This document shows, piece after piece, positions 1-9,497 of a DNA stretch of 51,628 nt. The stretch spans positions 1 through 51,628 of the forward strand of contig JAIRVP010000030.1 in assembly GCA_031253835.1 (NCBI GenBank), written 5' to 3'. The position numbers were made by a program, and so were the translations under genes. The notes under the pieces were generated by a model that saw only the letters and a program-made list of their open reading frames with translations, was not told where the DNA came from and did not search any database. Numbering within the stretch: position 1 is the stretch's first letter; each line of letters starts with the position of its first letter. This stretch comes from Burkholderia sp. Its GTDB lineage: Bacteria; Pseudomonadota; Gammaproteobacteria; Burkholderiales; Burkholderiaceae.

Positions 1-348
1 CAGCACGTCGGCCACGCGGCCCGCCTCGTACGTCGAATCCTTGATGCACAACCCGGCTTCGGCCGTGATAAGCGCCGCGATCTCCGCCGTGCGCGAACGC
101 ACGATGTCGGCCGCACGGCGCAGGATCGCCGCGCGATCGTGGCGCGTGAGCGTCGGCCGGTATGCACGCGCGACCGCGAACGCGCGGCGCACGTCGTCGA
201 GCGTCGCCTTCGGCACGGTGCCGACCAGCGAGCCGTCGTACGGGTTGCGCACGTCGATCACCGCGTCCCGATGAATCCGCTCTCCATTGATTCGCAGTGC
301 TTCGCGTCGAATCTCGCGGACGTCAGTCGATGCTGCAATGGCGTTCAT
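1..348 (-). CDS. phnY: phosphonoacetaldehyde dehydrogenase, N-terminal part (cut by window edge)
   Basis: Only the first 116 codons are inside the window; the gene continues to the left. The translation starts MNAIAASTDVREIRREALRI and continues with the N-terminal NAD-binding region typical of aldehyde dehydrogenases (a 'VRNPYDGSLVGTVPKAT' stretch followed by 'ILRRAADIVRSRTAEIAALI'). The catalytic cysteine and glutamate lie outside the window. It begins 29 bp downstream of phnA on the same strand, so the two are probably one transcript. PhnY family enzymes oxidise phosphonoacetaldehyde to phosphonoacetate with NAD+, giving the substrate of PhnA. The family is clear from sequence. The specific substrate is inferred from the neighbouring phnA and phnW genes. 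Confidence 0.85.
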   Translation of the reverse strand, partial: MNAIAASTDVREIRREALRINGERIHRDAVIDVRNPYDGSLVGTVPKATLDDVRRAFAVARAYRPTLTRHDRAAILRRAADIVRSRTAEIAALITAEAGLCIKDSTYEAGRVADVL

Positions 349-377
349 GAATATGTCCCCTTACGGATGCATGCGTA

Positions 378-1725
<1,348 letters not shown>

Positions 1726-1824
1726 CAACATGCAGAGAACAGAAAGCAAAACAACGGTGTAGCAAGAGGGCTGGTCTCCACTCATCCGCCGTGTGCCGCG
1801 GCGCCACAGTCAAGGGGTCTGAAG

Positions 1825-2880
1825 ATGAACGAAGTGCCGGTAAACAAGCGTTTGAATGCATGGGCGGCGGGCGCGGCCCGTTTCGCGCTGGCCGCGGCGG
1901 TCGCGCTCGGCGCCGCGCCGGCGGCGCACGCGAAGACGTCGCTGCTCGTCTACACCGCGCTGGAAGACGAGGCGATGAAGCCCTACAAGGACGCGTTCGA
2001 GAAAGCGAACCCCGATGTCGAGATTCGCTGGGTGCGCGACTCGACCGGCTCGGTCACCGCGAAGCTGCTCGCGGAGAAGAACAACCCGCGCGCGGACGTC
2101 GTGCTCGGCCTCGCCGCGTCGAGCCTCACGCTGCTCGACCTGCAGGGCATGCTGATGCCGTACACGCCGAAGGGCTTCGACCAGCTCACGCGCAAGTACA
2201 GCGACGCGAACACGCCGCCGCACTGGGTCGGCATGGACGTGTGGGGCGCGACGATCTGCTACAACCGCGTCGCCGCGCAGGCGAAGAACATCCCGAAACC
2301 GACGTCGTGGGAAGACCTGACGAAGCCCGTCTACAAAGGCGCGATCGTGATGCCGAGCCCGGTGTCGTCGGGCACCGGCTACCTCGACGTGACCGCGTGG
2401 CTGCAGACCTTCGGCGATGACAAGGGCTGGAAATTCATGGACGCGCTCGACAAGAACGTCGCGCAGTACGTGCACTCGGGCTCGAAGCCGTGCACGCTCG
2501 CCGGCACCGGCGAATTCCCGATCGGCATCTCGTTCGAGTTCCGCGGCCACGAACTGCAGTCGCAGGGCGCGCCGATCGATCTCGTGTTCCCGAAGGAAGG
2601 GCTCGGCTGGGACATGGAAGGCACGGCGATCATGAAGACGACGAAGCAGCCCGATGCGGCGAAGAAGCTCGCCGACTTCATGGCGAGCAAGGAGGCGAAC
2701 CAGATCACCGCGCGCTGGTGGGCGATCGTCGCGTATCCGGGCGTCGCGCGGAAGCTGGCCGGCATCCCCGACAACTATTCGGACCTGCTCGTGAAGAACG
2801 ACTTCGTGTGGTCGGCGAAGAACCGCCAGTCGATCCTCGATACGTGGCAGAAGCGCTACGGGGCGAAGACGCAGCAATGA
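1825..2880 (+). CDS. phnS2: 2-aminoethylphosphonate ABC transporter, periplasmic binding protein
   Basis: A 351-residue extracellular solute-binding protein. A classic signal peptide covers residues 1-36, with a hydrophobic Ala/Val core and cleavage after 'APAAHA', so the product is periplasmic. The mature part ('LLVYTALEDEAMKPYKDAFE') has the iron/AEP-type binding-protein fold of the family usually annotated as PhnS2. It should capture 2-aminoethylphosphonate and deliver it to the importer made by the next two genes. It is the first gene of the rightward operon. The 108-bp gap to the ATPase gene contains a short hairpin (CGCGGC/GCCGCG at 2881-2898), which may stabilise the binding-protein message relative to the rest. 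Ligand specificity is inferred from context. Confidence 0.85.
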   Translation: MNEVPVNKRLNAWAAGAARFALAAAVALGAAPAAHAKTSLLVYTALEDEAMKPYKDAFEKANPDVEIRWVRDSTGSVTAKLLAEKNNPRADVVLGLAASSLTLLDLQGMLMPYTPKGFDQLTRKYSDANTPPHWVGMDVWGATICYNRVAAQAKNIPKPTSWEDLTKPVYKGAIVMPSPVSSGTGYLDVTAWLQTFGDDKGWKFMDALDKNVAQYVHSGSKPCTLAGTGEFPIGISFEFRGHELQSQGAPIDLVFPKEGLGWDMEGTAIMKTTKQPDAAKKLADFMASKEANQITARWWAIVAYPGVARKLAGIPDNYSDLLVKNDFVWSAKNRQSILDTWQKRYGAKTQQ

Positions 2881-2988
2881 CGCGGCACTGACGCCGCGAC
2901 CGGCAGCGGGGCCGCGCAGCGCGCCGCCCCGCGCCCCCCTTCCCCTCGTCGAATCCGGCCCCCGGGCCGCCCCAGCATGGAGGCGCGC

Positions 2989-4080
2989 ATGGCACCTTAT
3001 CTGAGCGTAGAACGCATCGAGAAGCGGTACAACGACACGCAGGTCCTCACCGACATCAACCTGAGCGTGATGAAGGGCGAGATGATCTGTTTCCTCGGGC
3101 CGTCCGGCTGCGGGAAAACCACGCTGCTGCGGATCATCGCGGGGCTCGAGACGCAAAACGCCGGCCACATCATGCAAGACGGCCGCGACATCTCGCGGCT
3201 GCCGCCGCAGTTGCGCGACTACGGCATCGTGTTCCAGTCGTATGCGCTGTTCCCGAACCTCACCGTGTACGACAACGTCGCGTACGGGCTCGTGAACCGG
3301 AAGATGAAGCGCGATGCGATCCACGAGCGCGTGCACACGCTGCTCGCGCTGGTCGGCCTGCCCGACAGCCATCGCAAGCATCCGGGCCAGCTGTCCGGCG
3401 GCCAGCAGCAGCGCATCGCGCTGGCGCGTGCGCTCGCGACGTCGCCCGGCCTGCTGCTGCTCGACGAGCCGCTGTCGGCGCTCGACGCGCGCGTGCGCGT
3501 GCGGCTGCGCCAGGAAATCCGCGCGCTGCAGCAGCGGCTTGGCGTGACGACGATCATGGTCACGCACGACCAGGAAGAAGCGCTGTCGATGGCCGACCGC
3601 ATCGTCGTGATGAACCACGGCGTGATCGAGCAGATCGGCACGCCGCTCGAAATCTACCGGCAGCCCGCATCGCCGTTCGTCGCGGACTTCATCGGCCGCG
3701 TCAACACGATTCCCGCCGAGGTCGCGCAGGACGGCACGCTGCGCGCGGGCGCGGTCGGCCTCGACTGCCGCCACGGCGCGGCCCGCCCCGCGCAAGGCGC
3801 GGCGGTATCGGTCTACGTGCGGCCGGAAGACCTGCGCATCCGCGTGCCGGGCGAGACGGCCGACAACGTGCTGGCCGGCCGCGTCGAGAAGCTCGAGTTC
3901 CTCGGCGCGTTCTGCCGCGTGAGCTTCCGGATCGACGGGCTCGACGGCCAGGAGATCGTCGCCGACCTGTCGTATCACGACGTCGACCGCACCGGCGTGC
4001 AGGCCGGCGCGCGCATCGACCTCGCGCTCGATCGCGAGCATGTCCGCGTGTTCCCGTGCGCGAAGGAGCGACTGCAATGA
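2989..4080 (+). CDS. phnT2: 2-aminoethylphosphonate ABC transporter, ATP-binding subunit
   Basis: A 363-residue ABC ATPase. Walker A is 'GPSGCGKT' at residues 37-44, the signature 'LSGGQQQR' is near 135, Walker B 'LLLLDEP' is near 153-159, and 'VTHDQEEAL' contains the switch histidine. A C-terminal TOBE-like regulatory domain occupies the last third. An in-frame ATG lies at 2977, but GGAGG (2979-2983) sits ideally 5 bases before the ATG at 2989, so that start is preferred. The stop codon overlaps the permease start (ATGA, 4077-4080), which implies translational coupling. It energises uptake of 2-aminoethylphosphonate by the two-domain permease. Confidence 0.87.
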   Translation: MAPYLSVERIEKRYNDTQVLTDINLSVMKGEMICFLGPSGCGKTTLLRIIAGLETQNAGHIMQDGRDISRLPPQLRDYGIVFQSYALFPNLTVYDNVAYGLVNRKMKRDAIHERVHTLLALVGLPDSHRKHPGQLSGGQQQRIALARALATSPGLLLLDEPLSALDARVRVRLRQEIRALQQRLGVTTIMVTHDQEEALSMADRIVVMNHGVIEQIGTPLEIYRQPASPFVADFIGRVNTIPAEVAQDGTLRAGAVGLDCRHGAARPAQGAAVSVYVRPEDLRIRVPGETADNVLAGRVEKLEFLGAFCRVSFRIDGLDGQEIVADLSYHDVDRTGVQAGARIDLALDREHVRVFPCAKERLQ

Positions 4081-5804
4081 GCACCGTCCTGACCGAGCGC
4101 CGCCGCGGCGCCTCCGCCCCCGCCGACGTGCGGCAGATCACGCACTGGCACGACCGCATCGCGCAGCTCGCGCTCGTCGCGATGGCCGCGCTGATGTCGC
4201 TGTTCCTGCTGCTGCCGCTCGCGCTCGTCGTGCAGAAATGCTTCGTCGACGCGGACGGGCGGTTCGTCGGCGCGCACAACTTCGTCGACTATCTCGAGGA
4301 CAGCGGCGTGCTGCGCTCGATGCTGCATTCGCTGACGGTCGGCGCACTCGTCACGATGATCGTCGTGCCGATGGCGTTCACGTTCGCGTATGCGCTGACG
4401 CGCTCGTGCATGCCGCTGAAGAACGCCGCGCGCACGATCGCGCTGCTGCCGCTGCTCGCGCCGACGCTGCTGTCGGCCGTGTCGTTCATCTACTGGTTCG
4501 GCAACGCTGGGCTGCTGAAGCCGCTGCTGCACGGCCACTCGATCTACGGGCTGCCGGGCATCGTGCTGAGCATGGTGTACGCGTCGTTCCCGCACGTGCT
4601 GATGATCCTCGTCACCGCGCTGTCGCTCGCCGACGGCCGGCTCTACGAGGCCGCCGACGCGATGGGCACGCGCCGCCTCCGCAAGTTCTTCACGATCACG
4701 CTGCCCGGTGCGAAGTACGGGCTGATCAGCGCGACGATGGTCGCGTTCACGATGTGCATCAACGACTTCGGCGTGCCGGTCGTGATCGGCGGCTCGTACA
4801 ACGTGCTGTCGACCGACATCTACAAGCTGATCATCGGGCTGCAGGACTTCAACCGCAGCGCGGTCGTGAGCCTGATGCTGCTGTGCCCGGCCCTGGTCGC
4901 GTTCGGCGTCGACTTCTTCATCCGCCGCCGCCAGCAGTCGCAGCTCGGCGCGCGCTCGACGCCGTACCAGCCGAAGCCGTCGCGCGGCTTCGACGCCGCG
5001 ATGCTCGCGTACTGCACGCTCGTGTGTGCGTTCTTCATCGCGGTGGTCGGCATCTCGGTGTTCGCGTCGTTCGTGAAGTTCTGGCCGTACCAGATGAGCC
5101 TCGGGCTGCAGCACTACAAGATGGGGCTGATCGGCGCCGGCATCTTCGACGCGTACAAGAACAGCCTGCGGATGGCCGCGACGGTGGCGGCCGGCGGCAC
5201 GATCGTCGTGTTCGGCGGCGCCTACCTGATCGAGAAGACGCGCGGCGCGCGCTGGCTGCGCGGCTTCATCAGCCTGTGCGCGATCCTGCCGATGGGCGTG
5301 CCGGGGCTCGTGCTCGGCATCAGCTACATCTTCCTGTTCAACGCGCCCGGCAATCCGCTGAACGGGCTGTACGGGTCGCTGTGGCTGCTCGCGATCGTCA
5401 CGGTCGTCCACTACTACGCGTCGAGCCACCTCACTGCCGTCACCGCGCTGCGGCAGATCGACAGCGAGTTCGAAGCCGTGTCCGCGTCGCTGAAGGTGCC
5501 GTTCTACAAGACCTTCCTGCGCGTGACGGTACCCGTGTGCCTGCCCGCGATCCTGCTGATCGCACGCTATCTGTTCGTCAACGGGATGACGACGGTCTCG
5601 GCCGTCGCGTTCCTTTACTCGCCGGACACGCAGCCCGCATCGGTCGCGATCCTGAACCTCGACGACGCGGGCCAGATGGGCCCGGCCGCCGCGATGGCCA
5701 CGCTCGTGCTCGCGACCTCGTCGTTCGCGTGCGTGCTGTTCGCCTGCATCTCGCACCGCCTGCTGCGTCGTACGCAAGCGTGGCGCAACCCGCATCGCCG
5801 TTGA
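4077..5804 (+). CDS. phnU2: 2-aminoethylphosphonate ABC transporter, fused two-domain permease
   Basis: A 575-residue inner-membrane protein made of two consecutive permease modules, so one chain supplies both membrane halves of the importer. Each half has about six hydrophobic segments and an EAA loop that contacts the ATPase: '[20 protein letters not shown]' near residue 191 and '[20 protein letters not shown]' near residue 465. The start overlaps the ATPase stop by 4 bases. It matches the arrangement of the putative AEP transporter permeases (PhnU2 type). The substrate is inferred from the flanking phnS2, phnT2 and phnW. Confidence 0.87.
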   Translation: MSTVLTERRRGASAPADVRQITHWHDRIAQLALVAMAALMSLFLLLPLALVVQKCFVDADGRFVGAHNFVDYLEDSGVLRSMLHSLTVGALVTMIVVPMAFTFAYALTRSCMPLKNAARTIALLPLLAPTLLSAVSFIYWFGNAGLLKPLLHGHSIYGLPGIVLSMVYASFPHVLMILVTALSLADGRLYEAADAMGTRRLRKFFTITLPGAKYGLISATMVAFTMCINDFGVPVVIGGSYNVLSTDIYKLIIGLQDFNRSAVVSLMLLCPALVAFGVDFFIRRRQQSQLGARSTPYQPKPSRGFDAAMLAYCTLVCAFFIAVVGISVFASFVKFWPYQMSLGLQHYKMGLIGAGIFDAYKNSLRMAATVAAGGTIVVFGGAYLIEKTRGARWLRGFISLCAILPMGVPGLVLGISYIFLFNAPGNPLNGLYGSLWLLAIVTVVHYYASSHLTAVTALRQIDSEFEAVSASLKVPFYKTFLRVTVPVCLPAILLIARYLFVNGMTTVSAVAFLYSPDTQPASVAILNLDDAGQMGPAAAMATLVLATSSFACVLFACISHRLLRRTQAWRNPHRR

Positions 5805-5851
5805 TTCCCTGCCGCATTCACGTGACGTCCCGACTTCATCAAGGAGACACC

Positions 5852-6982
5852 ATGACGCTCGCCGCCCAGCCCATCCTGCTCACCCCGGGCCCCCTGACGA
5901 CCTCCGACACCACGCGCGACGCGATGCTGCGCGACTGGGGGTCGTGGGACAGCGACTTCAACGCGATCACCGCGCGGCTGCGCGAACGCCTGCTGCAGAT
6001 CGTGCACGGCGAAGGCACGCACGAATGCGTGCCGCTGCAAGGCAGCGGCACGTTCTCGGTCGAAGCGGCGATCGGCACGCTCGTGCCGCGCGACGGCCAT
6101 GTGCTCGTGCCGAACAACGGCGCGTACTGCCAGCGCATCGCGAAGATCTGCCGCGTGCTCGGCCGCACGCTGACGACGATCGACTACCGCGAGGATCGCC
6201 GCGTCGATCCGGCCGACGTCGAGCGCGCGCTCGCCGCCGATCCGACCATCACGCACGTCGCGCTCGTGCACTGCGAGACGGGCGCCGGCGTGCTGAACCC
6301 GCTGCACGACATCGCGCAGGTCGTCGCGAAGCACGGACGCGCGCTGATCGTCGATGCGATGAGCTCGTTCGGCGCGATCGACATCGACGCGCGCACGACG
6401 CCGTTCGACGCGGTGATCGCCGCGTCCGGCAAGTGCCTCGAAGGCGTGCCGGGGCTCGGCTTCGTGATCGCGAAGCGCAGCACGCTCGAGCGCTGCGAAG
6501 GCAACAGCCATTCGCTCGCGATGGACCTGTACGACCAGTGGGTCTACATGCAGCGCACGACGCAGTGGCGCTTCACGCCGCCGACGCACGTGGTCGCGGC
6601 GCTCGACGCGGCCGTCGCGCAATACGTCGACGAAGGCGGGCTCGCCGCGCGCGGCGGCCGCTACCAGCGCAACTATCGCGCGCTGATCGACGGGATGCTC
6701 GCGCTCGGCTTCCGGCCGTTCCTCGATCCGGCGATCCAGGCGCCGATCATCGTCACGTTCCATGCGCCGGACGATCCGAACTACGACTTCAAGCGGTTTT
6801 ATCAGGAGGTCAAAAAGCGCGGCTACATTCTGTATCCGGGCAAGCTGACGGAAGTCGAGACGTTCCGCGTCGGCTGTATCGGCCACTTCGGCGAAGCCGG
6901 CATTCCGGGCGCCGTCGCGGCGATTGCCGACACGCTGCGCGCGATGGGCGTGCGCCGCGTGTCGGCCGAAGCGGCAGCATGA
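5852..6982 (+). CDS. phnW: 2-aminoethylphosphonate--pyruvate transaminase
   Basis: A 376-residue class V PLP aminotransferase, the usual length of PhnW. It transfers the amino group of 2-aminoethylphosphonate to pyruvate, yielding phosphonoacetaldehyde and alanine. The N-terminal '[17 protein letters not shown]', '[20 protein letters not shown]', 'DAMSSFGA' and the PLP lysine (Lys194 in '[14 protein letters not shown]') are all typical of PhnW. AAGGAG (5841-5846) precedes the ATG at a good distance. It follows the permease by 47 bp, so transport and the first catabolic step are probably co-transcribed. The product feeds PhnY and then PhnA. Confidence 0.95.
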   Translation: MTLAAQPILLTPGPLTTSDTTRDAMLRDWGSWDSDFNAITARLRERLLQIVHGEGTHECVPLQGSGTFSVEAAIGTLVPRDGHVLVPNNGAYCQRIAKICRVLGRTLTTIDYREDRRVDPADVERALAADPTITHVALVHCETGAGVLNPLHDIAQVVAKHGRALIVDAMSSFGAIDIDARTTPFDAVIAASGKCLEGVPGLGFVIAKRSTLERCEGNSHSLAMDLYDQWVYMQRTTQWRFTPPTHVVAALDAAVAQYVDEGGLAARGGRYQRNYRALIDGMLALGFRPFLDPAIQAPIIVTFHAPDDPNYDFKRFYQEVKKRGYILYPGKLTEVETFRVGCIGHFGEAGIPGAVAAIADTLRAMGVRRVSAEAAA

Positions 6983-7040
6983 CGACGTAACACGATGCAC
7001 CCGGCCGCATGCGTACGCGCAGGCGGCCGACTGTTGTTCC

Positions 7041-7059
7041 GGCCGTGCGCGGCACGGCC
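7041..7059. repeat. GC-rich hairpin between phnW and the FAD oxidoreductase
   Basis: GGCCGTGC (7041-7048) and GCACGGCC (7052-7059) form a perfect 8-bp stem with a 3-base loop in the 102-bp gap. There is no T run, so it is more likely an mRNA-processing or attenuating structure than a terminator. Confidence 0.4.
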
Positions 7060-7084
7060 CCGACCCTTATAGACGAACCCTCCG

Positions 7085-8473
7085 ATGCGACCCTTCTGGA
7101 TCGAACAAGCGCTGTTCAACGACGGCGATCTCGCCCCCGCGCTGCAAGGCGCGACGCAGGCCGACGTGTGCATCGTCGGCGGCGGCTTCACGGGGCTCTG
7201 GACCGCGATCCAGGCGAAGCAGCAGAACCCCGCGCTCGACATCGCGATCCTCGAGGCCGACCTGTGCGGCGCCGGCGCGAGCGGCCGCAACGGCGGCTGC
7301 CTGCTCACGTGGTCCGCGAAATTCCTGACGCTGCGGCGCCTGTTCGGCGAAGCCGAGGCGATCCGGCTCGTGAAGGCATCCGAAGCGGCCGTACAGCACA
7401 TCGCCGATTTCTGCCGCGCGCACGACATCGATGCCGAACTGCGGCTCGACGGCACGCTGTACACCGCGACGTCGCGTGCGCAGGTCGGCACGCTCGCGCC
7501 GGTGCTCGACGCGCTCGCCGCCTGCGGCATCCACAGCTACGAGCCGCTGCCGGCCGCCGAAGTCGCGCGCCGCTCGGGCTCCGCGCGCAATCTCGACGGC
7601 GTCTATTCGCCGATCGCCGCGACCGTGCATCCCGGCAAGCTCGTGCGCGGGCTGCGCCGCGTCGCGCTCGCGATGGGCATCCGGATCTACGAGCGCACGC
7701 CGATGCTCGACTTCACGCCCGGGCAGCCGGCCGTCGTGCGCACGCCGTCGGGCAGCATCAGCGCGGACAAGCTCGTGTTCGCGATCAACGCGTGGATGGC
7801 GAGCCGCTTCCCGCAGTTCGAGCGCACGATCGCGGTCGTGTCGAGCGACATGGTCATCACCGAGAAATGCCCGGAGCTGCTCGAGAAGACCGGGCTCGTG
7901 GACGGCGTGTCGGTGCTCGATTCGCGGATCTTCGTCTACTACTACCGCACGACGGCCGACGGGCGGCTGATGCTCGGCAAGGGCGGCAACACGTTCTCGT
8001 GGCGCAGCCGTATCGCGCCGGTGTTCGACCGCCGCTCGCCGTACGAAGCGCAGCTCACGCACAGCCTGCGCGAGTTCTTCCCGTCGCTCGCGGGCGTGCC
8101 GGTCACCGCGAGCTGGAACGGGCCGTCGGATCGCTCGGTCACGGGCTTCCCGTTCTTCGGCCGCCTCGACGACGCGCCGAACGTGTTCTACGGCTTCGGC
8201 TATTCGGGCAACGGCGTGGGACCGACCTACATGGGCGGGCAGATCCTGTCGTCGCTCGTGCTCGGCCTCGACAACGCGTGGACGCGCAGCCCGATCGTGC
8301 GCGGCCCGCTCGGCCATTTCCCGCCGGAGCCGATCCGTTATGTCGGCGCGCACGTCGTGCGCAACGCGATCCGCCGCAAGGAGCGCGCGGAGGACGAGAG
8401 CCGGCAGCCGTCGGCGGTGGATACGTGGCTCGCGAAATTCGCGAGCGCGGCCGGGAAGGCCGACAAGGCGTGA
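7085..8473 (+). CDS. FAD-dependent aminophosphonate oxidoreductase
   Basis: A 462-residue DAO/glycine-oxidase-type flavoprotein. The dinucleotide-binding motif 'VCIVGGGFTGLWTAI' starts near residue 29, followed by 'EADLCGAGASGRNGGCLLTW', the usual FAD region of this superfamily. A C-terminal 'GFGYSGNGVGPTYMGGQIL' contacts the cofactor. Proteins of this type recur in phnW clusters and are named putative aminophosphonate oxidoreductases; some have been linked to N-methylated or otherwise substituted 2-aminoethylphosphonates. It probably widens the range of amines that can be turned into phosphonoacetaldehyde, parallel to PhnW. The start lacks a strong ribosome-binding site. Flavin oxidoreductase is certain; the substrate is inferred. 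Confidence 0.82.
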   Translation: MRPFWIEQALFNDGDLAPALQGATQADVCIVGGGFTGLWTAIQAKQQNPALDIAILEADLCGAGASGRNGGCLLTWSAKFLTLRRLFGEAEAIRLVKASEAAVQHIADFCRAHDIDAELRLDGTLYTATSRAQVGTLAPVLDALAACGIHSYEPLPAAEVARRSGSARNLDGVYSPIAATVHPGKLVRGLRRVALAMGIRIYERTPMLDFTPGQPAVVRTPSGSISADKLVFAINAWMASRFPQFERTIAVVSSDMVITEKCPELLEKTGLVDGVSVLDSRIFVYYYRTTADGRLMLGKGGNTFSWRSRIAPVFDRRSPYEAQLTHSLREFFPSLAGVPVTASWNGPSDRSVTGFPFFGRLDDAPNVFYGFGYSGNGVGPTYMGGQILSSLVLGLDNAWTRSPIVRGPLGHFPPEPIRYVGAHVVRNAIRRKERAEDESRQPSAVDTWLAKFASAAGKADKA

Positions 8474-8501
8474 CGATGCGTTGGTCCGAAGACGCAACGA
8501 A

Positions 8502-8527
8502 AAAGGGACGCTGCGAAGCGTCCCTTT
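8502..8527. terminator. bidirectional terminator between convergent genes
   Basis: AAAGGGACGCT (8502-8512), loop GCGA and AGCGTCCCTTT (8517-8527) make a perfect 11-bp stem between the convergent oxidoreductase and GntR genes. Its A/T ends would serve both strands. Confidence 0.8.
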
Positions 8528-8570
8528 GCGTTTGCGTTGGTGCGGCAGCCCGCGCGGGCGCTGCCGGTGC

Positions 8571-9299
8571 TCATGCGCGTGCGGTTTTCTCCCGCGCCGC
8601 CTTGCCTGCGGCGGGCAGCCCCTGCTCGTGCGTACGCCGCATCCGCGCGAGGCCGTGCGTGACGTGCTCGCGCACGAGCGCGACGGCCTTCTCCTCGTCG
8701 CCACCCGCGAGCGCCTGCACGATCTTGTCGTGCTCGGCCGCGGACACCGCGATCGCATCTTCCTCGGCCTCGATCGCGGCCTGGCGCAGCAGCCCGAGCT
8801 GGCGCACCAGCCGGCGGTAGGTATCGGTGAGATGCGTATTGCCGACGCCGACGACCATCGCGTCGTGGAACTGCACGTTCAGCTCGGTATAGCGCGTGAC
8901 GTCGTGCGTCTTCGCGGCATCCTTCATCGACTGGATGATGCCCTTCAGCACCTTCAGCGTATCGGGCGAGATGCGCTTCGCGAGCGCGCGCGCGACCGAT
9001 TCGTCGAGCATCGCGCGCACTTCGTAGATCTCCTCGGCCTCGCGCAGCGGCACGACGCGCACGGTCACGCCGCGGTTCTTCTCGTTGCGCAGCAGGCCGG
9101 CCTGCTCCAGCGCGCGGAACGCTTCGCGCACCGGGCCGCGCGACACGTTCAGCTTGGTCGCGATCTCGACTTCGTTGAGCTTCTCGCCGGGCGCGTATTC
9201 GCCGGAGACGATCGCGCGCTCGAGCATGTCCTGGACAATCATCGCGAGCGACTGGCTTTGCAGGAGTTCGATGGCGCTGAGCGCGTTCGGGGAAGTCAT
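8571..9299 (-). CDS. GntR/FCD-family transcriptional regulator of phosphonate use
   Basis: A 242-residue regulator. A winged-helix GntR domain fills roughly residues 15-80 ('ERAIVSGEYAPGEKLNEVEI' and 'VSRGPVREAFRALEQAGLL'). An all-helical FCD ligand-binding domain follows ('EIYEVRAMLDESVARALAKR', then 'YTELNVQFHDAMV' and 'EHDKIVQALAGGDEEKAVAL', holding the metal-binding histidines of FCD proteins). The longer reading frame from 9380 is rejected because it would start upstream of the promoter. Such regulators occur repeatedly beside Burkholderia phn genes. It probably represses the phn promoters, and the ATTGTCAACA motif at both promoters is a candidate operator. Effector unknown. Confidence 0.85.
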   Translation of the reverse strand: MTSPNALSAIELLQSQSLAMIVQDMLERAIVSGEYAPGEKLNEVEIATKLNVSRGPVREAFRALEQAGLLRNEKNRGVTVRVVPLREAEEIYEVRAMLDESVARALAKRISPDTLKVLKGIIQSMKDAAKTHDVTRYTELNVQFHDAMVVGVGNTHLTDTYRRLVRQLGLLRQAAIEAEEDAIAVSAAEHDKIVQALAGGDEEKAVALVREHVTHGLARMRRTHEQGLPAAGKAAREKTARA

Positions 9300-9359
9300 G
9301 GTCGGGCAGGCAGCGGCGCTGCGGTAGGAAACGAGGGCGCCATATCGGCGAATGATCCT

Positions 9360-9388
9360 TATATACCCTCGGCCCGACACATTGTCAA
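9360..9388 (-). promoter_or_regulatory. promoter of the GntR regulator gene
   Basis: On the minus strand TTGACA (9383-9388), a 17-base spacer and TATATA (9360-9365) form a near-consensus promoter about 60 bp before the start codon. The -35 lies inside ATTGTCAACA (9381-9390), identical to 1718-1727, which is compatible with autoregulation. Confidence 0.7.
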
Positions 9389-9497
9389 CAGTTTTCAGTT
9401 TCCAAAAGCCAATCCCGCCTACCGGAATGCACGCGGCAGGCGGGATTGGCGGTCGCGCGGCGGGCGAACCTGCCCCGCCCCGCGCGACGTGCGGCCG

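Noticed and set aside
1810..4077. 755-codon open frame on the minus strand opposite phnS2 and phnT2
   Set aside because: Arg/Asp/Val/His-rich shadow of high-GC coding DNA; no motifs, and the plus-strand genes are clear family members.
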